Assembly: GCA_946894095.1 (NCBI GenBank)
Contig: OX335658.1
Coordinates: 15,305,001-15,369,000 of the forward strand
Reading direction: 5' to 3'
Length of the DNA: 64,000 nt
Origin: Incurvaria masculella
Lineage: Eukaryota > Arthropoda > Insecta > Lepidoptera > Incurvariidae
Under the pieces are notes generated by a model. That model made no database searches and was not told the DNA's origin. It worked only from the letters and a program-made list of their open reading frames with translations. This document shows, piece by piece, positions 1 through 10,204 of the stretch; within the stretch, counting starts at the first letter, position 1, and each line of letters opens with the position of its first letter. A program made the position numbers and the translations under genes.

Positions 1-406
1 TTATTATTATAAAAACAATGTTTTTTATAAGTCCGTTGGCTTTATTAACCAACTATATTGAGCCATAATTTAAAATCTTAATGTTTACATCTCGCTCTAA
101 TGCACATATTTGTCTGGGTTTTACTACCGTTCACTTAACAAACTATAAATGCACACGTCACCATCCTAACTTTGTGGAAAACTAGAGAAATCATAAAGAT
201 TTCACAAATAAATATTTCAAATTCCATGAGCGTGACTCCCTTTGTATTGATAACGATTTGAGAAATGGTGTCACCGAGCAGATGTGTTCCATCTCTCTCT
301 AAATTGCGGTAGTGGTACTCTAGTTGTCGTCTCACTCCCACACTCTGTTCGTCTTGTAAGCACAGTGTTAGGTGAAAGGTTTAACCTTGACCTATCTGTT
401 CCCCAG
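1..406 (+). other. RpS6 intron 1 (3' part)
   Basis: AT-rich sequence upstream of the exon 2 acceptor (CCCCAG at 401-406). No ATG-AAG plus donor is seen here, so exon 1 must lie outside the window. No other feature is supported in this stretch. Confidence 0.7.
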
Positions 407-611
407 CTGAACGTGTCATACCCGGCGACGGGATGCCAGAAGCTGCTGGAGGTGGTGGACGAGCACAAGCTGCGCGTGTTCTACGAGCGGCGGATGGGCG
501 CCGAGGTGGAGGCGGACGGGCTCGGCGACGAGTGGAAGGGATACGTTGTGCGCGTCGCCGGCGGCAACGACAAGCAGGGCTTCCCCATGAAGCAGGGGGT
601 GCTCACTAACA
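407..611 (+). CDS. RpS6: RpS6 exon 2
   Basis: Begins after CAG at 404-406 with CTG AAC GTG (Leu-Asn-Val, residue 3 of S6) and ends before GTGAGT at 612, in phase 1. It encodes the N-terminal beta-rich part, including MKQGVLTN. It is much richer in G+C than the flanking introns. Confidence 0.97.
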
Positions 612-3600
612 GTGAGTGTCTTTTGGCCTTTTCGATTGCTTCAAAGACACAAAAATGAGACACAAAAAGAAGATTATCATTTTGTTCATTTTAATTAATA
701 TTATTTTACGTTTACGGATAAACAGTGTTCAGCTTAGTTATTTAGCTCGACGTTTCGTCCACCACGCTGTGGACATCATCAGGATTCGCGACGCGACCTG
801 GAGCACCGCTGACGCTTCGTCCAGTCAGATGTCCTGCTGCCGATGAACATCGAGCTAAATAAGTAAGCTGAACACTGTTTATCCTTAACGTAAAATAATA
901 TGTCGACCAACAGTGAAAATCTAAACAAACATAATTTTAATTTGTTATGTAGGTAGGTATGTAATGTAGCTATATACTATATACAAGCGAGCAAGAAGGT
1001 GCCACCTGTGGTGCAGCCATTAGGCCAGTTTCAGTGGCACTGCTCGCTCAAAGGTACTGATTAATCTTATTTTTTAGTTACCTATAGTATTTTTACCGTA
1101 AGTGATGCACAGTGGCCTATTAATGTGACTTATTCTTTTATGGTATTATCACGCATGCCATCTGTAAGTCACTCACGAAAAGAAGTGTATTTTTTTTCTT
1201 AATTTTATTTAAATAGTATCGTGAACTCTGTAATATCTTTATGGAATAATTCAATCAATCATTCAATTATTAATTAAAACTTTCTCTGCTCAACTTCTGG
1301 CTTACTCTTAAAGTTGCTGGCATTGGATCTTTTCTTGGGCTAAAAACAGTTGTGCTAAGAATGGTTTGAGTCACCAATTGGTAAAGATATCGTCATTATT
1401 GCGAGGTAATTTTTAATATTTTACCCCTGATCTTACTGTTTGCCAGATCTGCACATCTGGTCGATTATATGCGACAGGGCAGAGCAAAGGCATCGAGCAG
1501 TTGTGCCACGCACCATGCGTGTCACATTTACAAGATGCCGTACATGTATATTTTTATTTCAGATATAATATCTCGTAAAAACTAATTTATTGCCATGAAA
1601 TAAATTATTACGTTTAATTGCACCTTATCGGAATTGTTGATCTTTGTTCAAAGATCGTGACTATTTCGACTACCAAGCTTTATTTAGTCGTAATATCAGC
1701 TCACATTGTAACCTGCCTGGCTTATGTGGCATGTTGATTTTTGGCGCTATACTCTGCATAAGTCTATATAGACTGCTGCAGAGAACAGTGGGTGATGTTG
1801 ATTTTTACACGGGTAAAGTTGGAGCAGATTTGATTGTACTGGTTACAGTAAATTGCGATTACATGATACTTATTTATTTTGGCAATACCATAAGGAACAA
1901 ACAAAGAAAACAAAGCCCGTAGTCCTATATCTCACATCAATTGGCATTTACGCCGAACTGATCGATTAGCGTTTTAAAATGTATGGAGAATTGAAGTTCA
2001 CGCGAAGTTTGCGAGTTTTATTTGACGGCTCACACATCACCGTAAATACGATGATGTTGCCGTTTACGCCGACTTTGCTTTTTCATTCAAATCGGTAATC
2101 CGAGTTTGGTTCTTACAGGTAAAACCACCGAATAAGCAGTAAAACTTGTATGGGTTCGATGTTTCTACTTAACTTCGAAGTTGCGTAAATGCCAATTTAG
2201 GAGAGAACGTGCACTGACCATACAGATAAAAAAAAAATAACAAAAAGTACCTAACCGTTTTAACCGTTCAGTATAACAATATTTTAGCACTGTTCGGTTT
2301 CATTCATAATTTTTCATGTATAACCAATTTTTCAGAGACTTCTGAAACTGTCTTGTGTCATATTGTTTTAGTTTGCATACGGGTCATTCTTGTTTATTAT
2401 GTAAGGACCGAGAAAGTTGCTGAATCTCTGCCCAAAGCTTGTCCTCATAGCTTTGCTCATGTCGGCATCTTGAATGGCATCTAAAAATCACTTAGGGGAG
2501 ATGGTTCTTACTACCGAAATATGCGGGACACCGTTTGCTACGCTCCGCATTCCTTCTATTCGCTTTCTTGTATTTAGTTACGTGAGGTGAAGTGGTGCTT
2601 CAAAACATTCAGAAAGCTGTTCCACTCACAGCCATTGCCCCACTGGAAGGCCTTTTCTATAATTCGAATTCATTGAGTGTGCTCCTGAGAAGTGTTACGT
2701 GCACCGATTTGGTATTATGCTGTATTCCTATCGTTGTTGATGGCTAATACCACACAACTACCGTTATGATATTAGCCCAATACACCACATTCCCGAAGGA
2801 ATTTGGTGCCATGCCAGGACCTTCCCTTTATGAGCGTGGCTACATTGAACTGGATGGAAACACGGACAATTTTTCATTGCTGCTTCGACCATCTTTTCAT
2901 CCAATGCGATGTACCGACCCGGGCGGGCTTTAACCCTACCACCTAGTAGGGGAAGGGGACCTACAGTTTTACATGGATTCTGAACCATGGAGCAGCTTGC
3001 ATTCGTGACTAAATTCACTTATCAAACTCGGAAAGAGAAAGATAGTGGTGCATGTCGGAATTGAACCCCGGCCTCTGGTACGCTAGGCCAGTCCCCGCGC
3101 CACTAGGCTACGAGCCGCTCAATTGGAGTGATGTTGATGGAGATCAGAGATAGTTGATGGAGCACCAGTGCGTTCGAGGCTGTAGGATGATTCCGTTCGT
3201 GTGTTTTCAGGCCGTGTCCGACTGCTCATGTCGAAGGGACACTCATGCTACCGGCCGCGTCGTGACGGTGAGCGCAAGCGCAAATCCGTGCGCGGCTGCA
3301 TTGTCGACGCCAACCTGTCGGTGCTCGCCCTGGTTATCGTGCGCAAGGGACCTCAGGTTCGTTTCCCGTTGGCGTTATTGTTAGATTTCTATTTAGACTC
3401 TCCTTTTGTTTGTTAGTTTGTGTGAAATCAGTAATGATTGTTGCATAGCATACATATTTACATTATAGTCCTCCAAAAAGGGAATAAGAAATGTTTTACA
3501 TCAGCCAACAATTTTTTTTTATTACAATTCTACACCAGTGTTATGAACCACCAATGAACTTTTTAGTATTTTTAAATGTTTACAAATAACTTTAGATTTT

Positions 3601-6600
3601 TTTTATTCACGCAGTGTTTCAACATCACTTAAGTTTCATCTTGATTGCTGTACTATTTCGGCCTATCATTTTACGCAACCCCTGATCTTACTGTTTGCCA
3701 GATCTGCACATCTGGTCGATTATATGCGACAGGGCAGAGCAAAGGCATCGAGCAGTTGTGCCACGCACCATGCGTGTCACATTTACAAGATGCCGTACAT
3801 TCCCTATGCTAAATCATATACGTTCAATAAAAGCGACTTACATCGTGGCAATGTTTGTCAGAAGTATGCGGGTCCATAAGTGACGGCTAAGGCAACAACT
3901 AAAATGCACTATTTAAATTTTTGTATCTTTATTATCACTTGATAAAATTATTATCATTTAGTCATCAGGTAATGTTAAACCTCCATGCAATAATCTATGA
4001 ATTCCTTGTTAGGGTTCCGTGCCCAAAGGGTGAAAACGGAACCCTATTACTAAGCCTCCGCTGTCCGTCCGTCTGTCTGTCACAGGGCTGTATCTCATGA
4101 ACCGTAATAGCTAGGTGGCTGAAATTTTCACAGAGTGTGTATTTATTTAGCCGCTATAACAACAAATAGGAAACATTTAAAAATAATTAGAATTAAAGGG
4201 GGTCCCCATACAAAAAAGCTGTTTTTTTGTGTTAAATCTTGTTCGATGGAACGGAACCCTTCGTGTGTGAGCCCGACTCGCACTTGGCTGGTTTTTGTTA
4301 TTATTCAACCAGAACACCACTAGTGTTGTCCTTAGTTTTACGACGTATTCAAGTGGACTCTCAAAGTGGCCTAGAGTAGTAACAAATATAAATACTTAGA
4401 AGAAGCTTCCCTATACTACTAGATTATAATCCTGAATTATTTGATTACTACTTAATTTGGCTGTTTCGGGATCACTTGCTAGTGCAGTTCTACAAACACT
4501 TTTAACGGCAACACTGTAATAAAAAGTGTTTCCATTATCTGTCAATTTCGATACGTAGCAAGCTGAAATTGAGGTACAGCCGTGGCGTGGCACTTATTCT
4601 TTTTAGATTTTTCTGTTTTTACCGATCCTGGTCCGTTATGATTTGAGTTGCAGTAAATATTTACATTGATGCAATATGATGTCCAATGAAGATTCAACAC
4701 ATCGACTGTCACTCTTCAGGAGATTCCCGGACTGACCGACGGTAATGTGCCCCGCCGGCTCGGGCCGAAGCGTGCCTCCAAGATCCGTAAGCTGTTCAAC
4801 CTCTCAAAGGAGGACGACGTGCGTCGCTATGTCGTCAAGCGTGTCATTCCTGCCAAGGAAGGGAAGGACAATGCCAAGCCTAGGCACAAGGTATGTAATA
4901 CGAATTAATACATTAGGGAAAAAAAGTATATTAACTCAAGTCAACCTAGGACTGGCTCTAGCGTCTGATGCCTAATACGATTTTGGCGAATCAATGTCCA
5001 CAATGCAGGTAAAGTGTTAAATCCATGTATGTAGGAATAATCTTCAACACTGTGTTAGTAGGAGGCATTGATTTATAGGAGGAGGGACTGTAGGATAATT
5101 CAAAATTATGGGTTTAGAACAGGGGGCAAAATTGGTAGATGCAATACCTACAAATGGTATGTTTTGGTGGTTTGGGTCTGAGATATGGCCATCTGGCGCG
5201 TTTACCATGAGACCCGATGTCTCTTTAAAAACTACCAAATCTACTTAAACGTACATGCCACATGCAAATATAGTCGCAGACGTATTGGAGGGTTTTTGTG
5301 CGTGGGAACTGACTTGAACGCATTTTTAGAGCACATTCGCGCGCCATTGCGATGTTTCGACGGTGTGGCATACTACGCGCCCCCGGATTCTGATACAATT
5401 ATATGGTCACTTTGACCATACGGCGGCAACGCGATATCGAGCGCATGCCACTTCTCCTTCCTTACTTACCTCGCAGTATTCAGTATTCATAAAGTTGTTC
5501 TTTTTACAGGGCTCTTTCTTTAATTAGTGTGTCCTTGATTGATGGTCGATTTATACGTGCATACATATCCCATGCCTTGAAATAAGCGACGTGCTTGCTT
5601 AGTACTCTATTATTATATCATTATTATTGATCATATTTTGAGCTCTTTTCTGTGCTACTGATATTGTTGAACTAATTTTTATCCTTCAAGCCGCTTTCAA
5701 TAAAATATCTATGTGTCATTGCATGTTACGCATTTATGTGGGCATAGGGTAATATGAAATAGTGACCATGTTTCTCATCTTCTCTTTTGACGTAGAAAAT
5801 AGTATTTTTTATTGAAAGCCTCGATCACTCTGGTCAACAGTTTAGAGTGATACAGTTGGCATTACTATAGCTGCATGTTTCTATGATGCCGCGACTACGC
5901 CAACTGTGAGAGAAAAGTGCTGTGTCTTACCCCTTGGACTGCTGTTCAGTGTAGATCAAGGTATTTTTTCAGCGACAAAAAATAATTCTTCACTATACCG
6001 TTAACGAGTGTTTGAGATCTTGATGACTTAGGGCCGAGTGCACGATACGTACGATTAAACACGTCACTTTGTGTGGACAGTTTTTGTTGTTGTCGGCGAG
6101 TAGCTGCCGACGCTTGAACGCACTTGACACGAGGCCGTTGTTATGTGGACAGTATGGAAGGAACTCTACGTGGTTCACTGAAAGTGACGTGTTTGAACAT
6201 TGATTAACTCAGCCGTCTCTTCGTGCAATCAGGGCTTAGAGTACATGTCGTAAATTAGAACATTGAAAAACCTTATATTTTATTATTGGCAAGGCATGGG
6301 CTCATACAGTTGTTTGTCCTTAGACTGAAAACACCTTCAGGAAACTTATTTACCAGATTTTGGTGAAGAATGCTAAAACGTGCCAACAATCGAAACACAT
6401 AAAATACTGCATGATTCCTATGTCAATAATTTAAAAACAATGTACACATTTAACACTAACGAAAGGCTACGCAGTCACTCGCTAAAGATAAATCGGACCC
6501 AAGCCATCAACAAATCCTCGAAAACATTTCCTAACAAACCAGTTGTGGATAATTTGAACGGCCTACCTGAGGAAATAATAAGTGCACCTTAAGTAAATGT

Positions 6601-9600
6601 TTTCAAAAACAAACTGGATCTTTACTTAAAAAAAATCAATAAATAATAATTCATAGACAAGACAATAAATAGCAAGTGCTTAAAAACAAAAGTGCAAGTG
6701 CATAAAAAGAAGTGCACGCATCAGCATAATGCTGCTAGTGCATTACAATATAATAATAATAATAGTAGTACAATATAACAATATTACAATATAATAATAA
6801 TAATAGTAGGTGTGGGTTCGTTTGATATTACATTTATCATATATGTGATTTTTTTTTATGCGACCTGACATGGATGGCTAATACCACACAACTACCGTTA
6901 TGATATTAGCCCAATACACCACATTCCCGAAGAAATTAGGTGCCATGCCAGGACCTACCCTTTATGAGCACGGCTACATTGAACTGGATGGAAAACACGG
7001 ACAATTTTTCATTGCCGCTTCGACCATCTTTTCATCCAATGCGATGGTACCAACCCGGGCGGGCTTAAACCCTACCACCTAGTAGGGGAAGGGGACCTAC
7101 AGTTTTACATGGATTCCGAACCATGGAGCAGCTCGCATTCGTGACGAAATGCACTTATCGAACTCTGAAAGAGAAAGACAGTGGTGCAAGTTGGTATTGA
7201 ACCAGGGCCTCTTTTACGCTAGGCCAGTCCCCGCGCCACTAGGCTACGAGCCGCTCAAACACGTAAATTTGCAAAACATTTTTTTACCTCATAAAACCCA
7301 GTGCTTCCAAAAAAAAAGTAACATTAGGAAATATTTCACCAATCAAAAAAACACCGGTCAGAGCAATAAACACATGGGATGGTACTGGTTTCTCGACTAA
7401 ACAGGCTCAATGTCTACTCGCAGGCGCCCAAGATCCAGCGGCTGGTGACGCCCGTGGTGCTCCAGCGCCGCCGCCACCGGCTGGCGCTCAAGAAGAAGCG
7501 TCTGCAGAAACGCAAGCAGAGCGAGGCGGACTACGCCAAGCTGCTCGCGCAGAGGAAGAAGGAGTCTAAGGTACGAACTCTTGACAATTTGAAAGTCTCT
7601 CTGAAATCCTGTGAGACGAGATTAAAATGAGAACAGACGTTGTATGTCTATAACCAATTATTTATTTATTCATTCATTATTTTATGTTAGACAGGCAGCC
7701 TAGGCTGATGTGTCTAAATCATGTTCAAGTATGGTTTATCACTTTTCATGTTTATAAGTTTTTTTTTGTCCTAATGGTAGTTCACTTACCCCCGTTTTCA
7801 CCACCTCCAGCTACCTGAGATCCGATAGTTAACTTTCAGTTACATTGAATATTTATATGATGTAACCGAAAGGTAACTTTAGGATTTTTGTAGCTGGAGG
7901 TGGTGAAACCTGGCGTGTGTCACTTCCTTGTTATCTATGAATGTCAGTTTTGGTTATTAACACGGTCTTTGATTATTCTTACAATGGTTGTTAAAATGAG
8001 CGTCCAAATTGTTTTTAAATTGATTAAAATTATTTGCGTTGATTATGTTAGTCTCAGTGGCCCAGTGGCGCGACACTTCGGCGATCGATCTCCGAAGTTA
8101 AGCAACGCTGGGTCCGGTCTGGTCTTGGATGGGTGACCATTCGACCGTTGAGAGAGGCTGGCCGTGGTTCGGATTCCACGTTAAGCTGTAGCTGTGTGTT
8201 AAGCTAATACCATGACAGAACTTGTGGTATTAGCCATCCATGTCCAGTCACATAAAAAAAAAAAAATGTCATCAGGGAGTTTGTTCCAGTCCTCTACAAC
8301 TCTGTTGCTAATAAAGTGTTTGCGTACATTAGTCTTGCGCTCTGTTGTGTCCAGCTTCAAGCTGTGACCACGAAGTTGAGTGTTTTGGTTAAGGCTGAAC
8401 AGCTCTTGCATGGCTTGTCAGTTGTATTTCTCTGTAAGCATTTTGTGTATGTATTATGTATTATCAATGAATTTTTTTCTATTTTGTAATAGTCTAAAGC
8501 GGCCAAGTGCGACTTGGACTCTCGGCACACGAAGGATTCCGTACCATCGTACAATATTTAACACAAAAAAGACGTTTTTTGTTTGGGGCGGCCCTTAAAT
8601 TTTGATTAATTTTTAATTTTGCCTATTGCTATAGCGGCAATATAAATACAACTGTGAAAATTTCAGCTGCCAACCTATTACGGTTCATGAGATACAGCCC
8701 TGTGACAAACGGACGGACAGACAGCGGAGGCTTAGTAATCCCCGTTTGGTATCCCTTGGGGACACGGAACCCTAAAAATTTTATGGAATTGCAACTATCA
8801 TCACGATACTAAGCAAATCTGGACAGGAGTAAAGAAACAGCTTAGGGCATTACATAAGATGGTTTATTACTTCTGCATGAACAGTTATTTGTAGCGTCAA
8901 TTTATTTTATCATATTCTTTCATTATTTTAACAAAATTTTATGACAGTTTGTATAAAACTACAATGCCAGTTTGTTTTCAAGTTTCATATTGCTTTATGA
9001 AGGTGTTATCATTGCTGTAAAATACAGTTAATCACCCGTTTCAAATAGATCACCCCAAAAGAATGTAATCATTTTGGATGTGAAAGCTATGTAGCCGTGC
9101 AAAAGGAAGGTCCTGGCATGGTAACTAGTTCCAATGAGTTATTGTGTGGTGTGGAAGATGTGGAAATGGGGAAGCAAGGATGCAAACATAATATTAACAA
9201 CGCATTACAGAGGCTGGAAGATAGAATTTAGATTATTCCGTAGAGCTATAGGACAGTTGGCTTTACTTTCACCGCATTCTAATATGATGCGGTGACCACG
9301 ACCGACTGTAAGAGTGAATGCTGTGTCTTACCCCTTGAACTAAGATTTGGTTTGGATCAAGGTAATTTTTCAGCAACATTTTTTCAATCATTTTTCTATG
9401 ATCGACAATCAACGATAAATGTTTTTAATGGGGAAAGAGCAAAATGGACTCACGCCTAGTTTTGTATCATTCGTGTCCTTTGACCTGTGTCACAGAAGCT
9501 CTCCCCTGTTTAGGCGATTTCCTGTAGGTCTGTCAAAACAGTCTCCCTAAGTCAATGCCTCCGGTGACGACTTCGCAAGTCTCTTATCTATATTAGCGGG

Positions 9601-10118
9601 CCCAGAATCTTAATGAAATAGTAGAGCGATCGCTGGTAGTCCTCTTGCTCCAACTTCAACAGCGAAGAATTCAGTCTTCAAACCATTTTTCAGTGTCCGA
9701 TAAACCAAACTGCAGTAATATGATTGCAAACATTTCACAATTAAATCATGTTAGAAATTAAATTTTACATGAATGAACAAGAATTGTGACTTCCTAGCAC
9801 TCACAAGCCATCGGCTTAACGTTTGATGGTTAATTTATGGTATTTTAGAACGTTAAGTTCTCAGGTGCATTCATAACTAAATCCTTCACTGTTTTTTGTA
9901 TCGACAAATTGTTGATTTTTTTATTCATCGTCCATAGACAGTACACTGTACTCGGATTTGTCATATTTTATCATTAGCCATGTGTCACAATGTCCTGTGA
10001 TCTCTTAATTGACTCGTGCTCTCGGTCACAGGTAAAGAGGCAAGAGGAGCTTCGCCGTCGCCGCTCCGCGTCGATGCGCGACTCCAAGAGTTCCAGCCAC
10101 AGCGCGCCCCAGAAGTAA
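407..10118 (+). CDS. RpS6: Ribosomal protein S6 (exons 2-6; exon 1 upstream of window)
   Basis: Component of the 40S ribosomal subunit and the classic target of S6 kinase. Five exons are visible: 407-611, 3211-3356, 4720-4890, 7424-7570 and 10032-10118. Joined, they encode 251 residues beginning [20 protein letters not shown]; the missing exon should supply Met-Lys, giving 253 residues, the usual insect length. All four complete introns are GT-AG and the phases are consistent (1, 0, 0, 0). The C-terminus has the basic [17 protein letters not shown] stretch, a typical S6-kinase/RSK substrate tail. A short 3' UTR with AATAAA follows. The introns host four H/ACA snoRNA candidates, as is common for ribosomal protein genes. 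No frameshift or stop is seen in any exon. Identification is from recognised family sequence. Confidence 0.98.
697..901 (-). mobile_element. Foldback element with hammerhead-like core
   Basis: Arms of about 52 bp at roughly 697-750 and 850-901 are near-perfect reverse complements. On the minus strand the centre reads CTGATGA, then a six-pair stem GTCCAC/GTGGAC, then GAAAC, the core order of a hammerhead ribozyme; the long arms would form stem III. The expected cleavage triplet reads GTT rather than the usual GTC, and stem I is not obvious. A second degenerate CTGA...GACGAA block lies in between. Penelope-like elements often carry such tandem hammerhead motifs. Lies in RpS6 intron 2. Confidence 0.5.
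1423..1547 (+). ncRNA. Box H/ACA snoRNA A, copy 1 (RpS6 intron 2)
   Basis: Two-hairpin layout. Hairpin 1 has outer stem CCCTG (1425-1429) with CAGGG (1475-1479), and an inner stem CCAGAT/ATCTGG. The H box AGAGCA is at 1481-1486. Hairpin 2 has outer stem GGCATC (1489-1494) with GATGCC (1534-1539), and an upper stem TGTGCCACGCA/TGCGTGTCACA. The ACA box is at 1542-1544. Unpaired pockets flank the inner stems, as in pseudouridylation guides. It lies in the host intron in sense. An identical 123-bp copy is in intron 3. The rRNA target was not determined. Confidence 0.85.
1936..2201. mobile_element. MITE family 'TTGGCATTTACG', copy 1
   Basis: Terminal inverted repeats AATTGGCATTTACG and CGTAAATGCCAATT bound about 265 bp. 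The body shares blocks such as GTTTTAAAATGTATGGAGAA and CAAATCGGTAATCCGAGTTT with the better preserved copy at 31526-31852. Non-coding; lies in RpS6 intron 2. Confidence 0.65.
2739..3121 (-). mobile_element. tRNA-derived SINE, near full length
   Basis: On the minus strand it starts GAGCGGCTCGTAGCCTAGTG (A-box-like TAGCCTAGTGG), then a B-box-like GGTTCAATTCC, a body with GGTTCGGAATCCATGTAAAA, and the tail GTGGTATTAGCCATC. The same family occurs at 6848-7257, 54846-55254 and 56899-57306. Lies in RpS6 intron 2, antisense to the host. Confidence 0.85.
3211..3356 (+). CDS. RpS6: RpS6 exon 3
   Basis: Follows TTTTCAG; the split Ser codon is completed, then [17 protein letters not shown] and the [16 protein letters not shown] segment follow. 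Ends CCT CAG before GTTCGT at 3357, in phase 0. Confidence 0.97.
3678..3802 (+). ncRNA. Box H/ACA snoRNA A, copy 2 (RpS6 intron 3)
   Basis: Identical to 1423-1547 over the 123 bases from ACCCCTGATC to CCGTACAT, with unrelated flanks. The H box AGAGCA and the ACA box (3797-3799) are both intact. Total identity with sharp boundaries points to recent copying or gene conversion between introns of the same host gene. Confidence 0.85.
4009..4298 (-). repeat. (GGAC)-core interspersed repeat, copy 1
   Basis: Reverse orientation: AGGGTTCCGTGCCCAAAGGG at one end, a (GTCC)n core at about 4065, a CATGAACCGTAATAG block, and GACTCGCACTTGGCTGG at the other end. One of seven copies in the window, about 290 bp. 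The ends carry short imperfect inverted blocks (AGGGTTCCGT/ACGGAACCCT). No coding capacity. Lies in RpS6 intron 3. Confidence 0.8.
4720..4890 (+). CDS. RpS6: RpS6 exon 4
   Basis: Follows ACTCTTCAG and encodes [20 protein letters not shown] and [20 protein letters not shown], typical S6 core. Ends CAC AAG before GTATGT, in phase 0 at both ends (57 codons). Confidence 0.97.
5186..5460. repeat. Dispersed repeat 'TATTGGAGGGTTT', copy 1
   Basis: Shares ordered blocks with 15466-15750: GCCATCTGGCGCG, ATAGTCGCAGACGTATTGGA, ACAATTATATGGTCA and CATGCCACTTCTCC. About 275 bp, non-coding; lies in RpS6 intron 4. Family unknown. Confidence 0.6.
5853..5980 (+). ncRNA. Box H/ACA snoRNA B, copy 1 (RpS6 intron 4)
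   Basis: Hairpin 1 is closed by CAGTTGGC (5853-5860) with GCCAACTG (5899-5906). The H box AGAGAA is at 5909-5914. Hairpin 2 has outer stem GCTG (5919-5922) with CAGC (5970-5973), and inner stem CCTTG/CAAGG. The ACA box is at 5975-5977, three bases before the likely 3' end. Paralogous to 9254-9381. Target not determined. Confidence 0.82.
6057..6194. mobile_element. Small MITE with 14-bp inverted repeats
   Basis: AAACACGTCACTTT at 6057-6070 and AAAGTGACGTGTTT at 6181-6194 are exact reverse complements. The centre contains GTCGGCGAGTAGCTGCCGAC, itself palindromic. Length 138 bp; lies in RpS6 intron 4. Confidence 0.6.
6370..6640 (+). pseudogene. Non-LTR retrotransposon ORF2 C-terminal remnant
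   Basis: The reading frame gives [20 protein letters not shown], then [18 protein letters not shown] and, after a stop, [13 protein letters not shown]. This matches the 'RGHSLKL ... NRVV..WN.LPE ... FK..LD' tail typical of CR1/Rex-type LINE ORF2 products. It lacks the reverse transcriptase and carries a stop, so it is a dead 3' fragment. Low-complexity AT-rich sequence with TAA repeats follows to about 6810. Confidence 0.65.
6848..7257 (-). mobile_element. tRNA-derived SINE, full length
   Basis: On the plus strand it begins with an oligo-T run at 6848 (the A-tail), then GGCTAATACCACACAACTAC; it ends at the tRNA-like head, GAGCCGCTC at 7249-7257. One of the best preserved copies. Lies in RpS6 intron 4, antisense. 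Confidence 0.88.
7424..7570 (+). CDS. RpS6: RpS6 exon 5
   Basis: Follows CTCGCAG; encodes [20 protein letters not shown] then the very basic [20 protein letters not shown] segment. Ends TCT AAG before GTACGA, 49 codons in phase 0. Confidence 0.97.
7795..7912. mobile_element. Foldback MITE 'TTTCACCACCTCCAGCTA', copy 1
   Basis: TTTTCACCACCTCCAGCTAC near 7797 and GTAGCTGGAGGTGGTGAAAC near 7891 are reverse complements. The inner part is also palindromic (CAGTTACATTGAATATTTAT...ATGTAACCGAAAG). A related copy is at 37335-37442. Lies in RpS6 intron 5. Confidence 0.7.
8048..8268 (+). mobile_element. 5S-rRNA-headed SINE, body-deleted copy
   Basis: The head contains CCGAAGTTAAGCAACGC and GGTCTTGGATGGGTGACC, which are the box A and box C regions of 5S rRNA (the internal RNA polymerase III promoter). 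It is joined through CGTGGTTCGGATTCCACG to the tail GTGGTATTAGCCATCCATG and poly(A) at 8255-8268. The same tail ends the tRNA-headed SINEs. The longer version is at 42838-43220. Confidence 0.82.
8266..8420 (-). pseudogene. LINE ORF2 C-terminal remnant
   Basis: The minus strand encodes [20 protein letters not shown], then [17 protein letters not shown], the same LINE tail signature as at 6370. It is cut off exactly where the poly(A) of the neighbouring SINE begins, so one element truncated or targeted the other. Confidence 0.65.
8500..8776 (+). repeat. (GGAC)-core interspersed repeat, copy 2
   Basis: Forward copy: GCGGCCAAGTGCGACTTGGA at the start, GGACGGACAGACAGCGGAGG core, and ending ACGGAACCCTAAAAA. 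Lies in RpS6 intron 5. Confidence 0.8.
9095..9160 (+). mobile_element. SINE body fragment
   Basis: TAGCCGTGCAAAAGGAAGGT then CCTGGCATGG matches the 3' body of the tRNA-headed SINE, in sense orientation. Short and diverged. Confidence 0.5.
9254..9381 (+). ncRNA. Box H/ACA snoRNA B, copy 2 (RpS6 intron 5)
   Basis: Same length and layout as 5853-5980. Stem CAGTTGG...CCGACTG with an inner CGCAT/ATGCG helix; TGCTGTGTCTTACC and CCTTG...CAAGG in hairpin 2; ACA box at 9376-9378. The hinge reads AGAGTGA, one base off the ANANNA rule. Stem changes are partly compensatory (CAGTTGG pairs CCGACTG), which argues for a maintained structure. Confidence 0.78.
10032..10118 (+). CDS. RpS6: RpS6 exon 6 (stop)
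   Basis: Follows GGTCACAG and encodes [28 protein letters not shown] and a TAA stop. It carries the phosphorylatable serine-rich C-terminus. Confidence 0.97.
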   Translation, partial: VKRQEELRRRRSASMRDSKSSSHSAPQK

Positions 10119-10147
10119 CCTGATGCGGCGATCAATATCACAAAAAC

Positions 10148-10153
10148 AATAAA
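10148..10153 (+). terminator. RpS6 poly(A) signal
   Basis: AATAAA 30 bases after the stop codon, giving the very short 3' UTR usual for ribosomal protein genes. Confidence 0.75.
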
Positions 10154-10204
10154 AAAAAACTACAAAACTTGAGGGATCGATTTTCTTTCACTTTCGCGAC
10201 CAGC

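Noticed and set aside
284..658. 124-codon open frame starting with MFHLSL
   Set aside because: Only the middle (from 407) is RpS6 exon 2; the start and end are intron read-through.
3154..3384. 76-codon frame over RpS6 exon 3
   Set aside because: Shadow in another frame of the real exon.
8085..8140. True 5S rRNA gene
   Set aside because: Only the internal promoter region is 5S-like; the 5' part and the terminator are missing and the copy ends in a SINE tail with poly(A).
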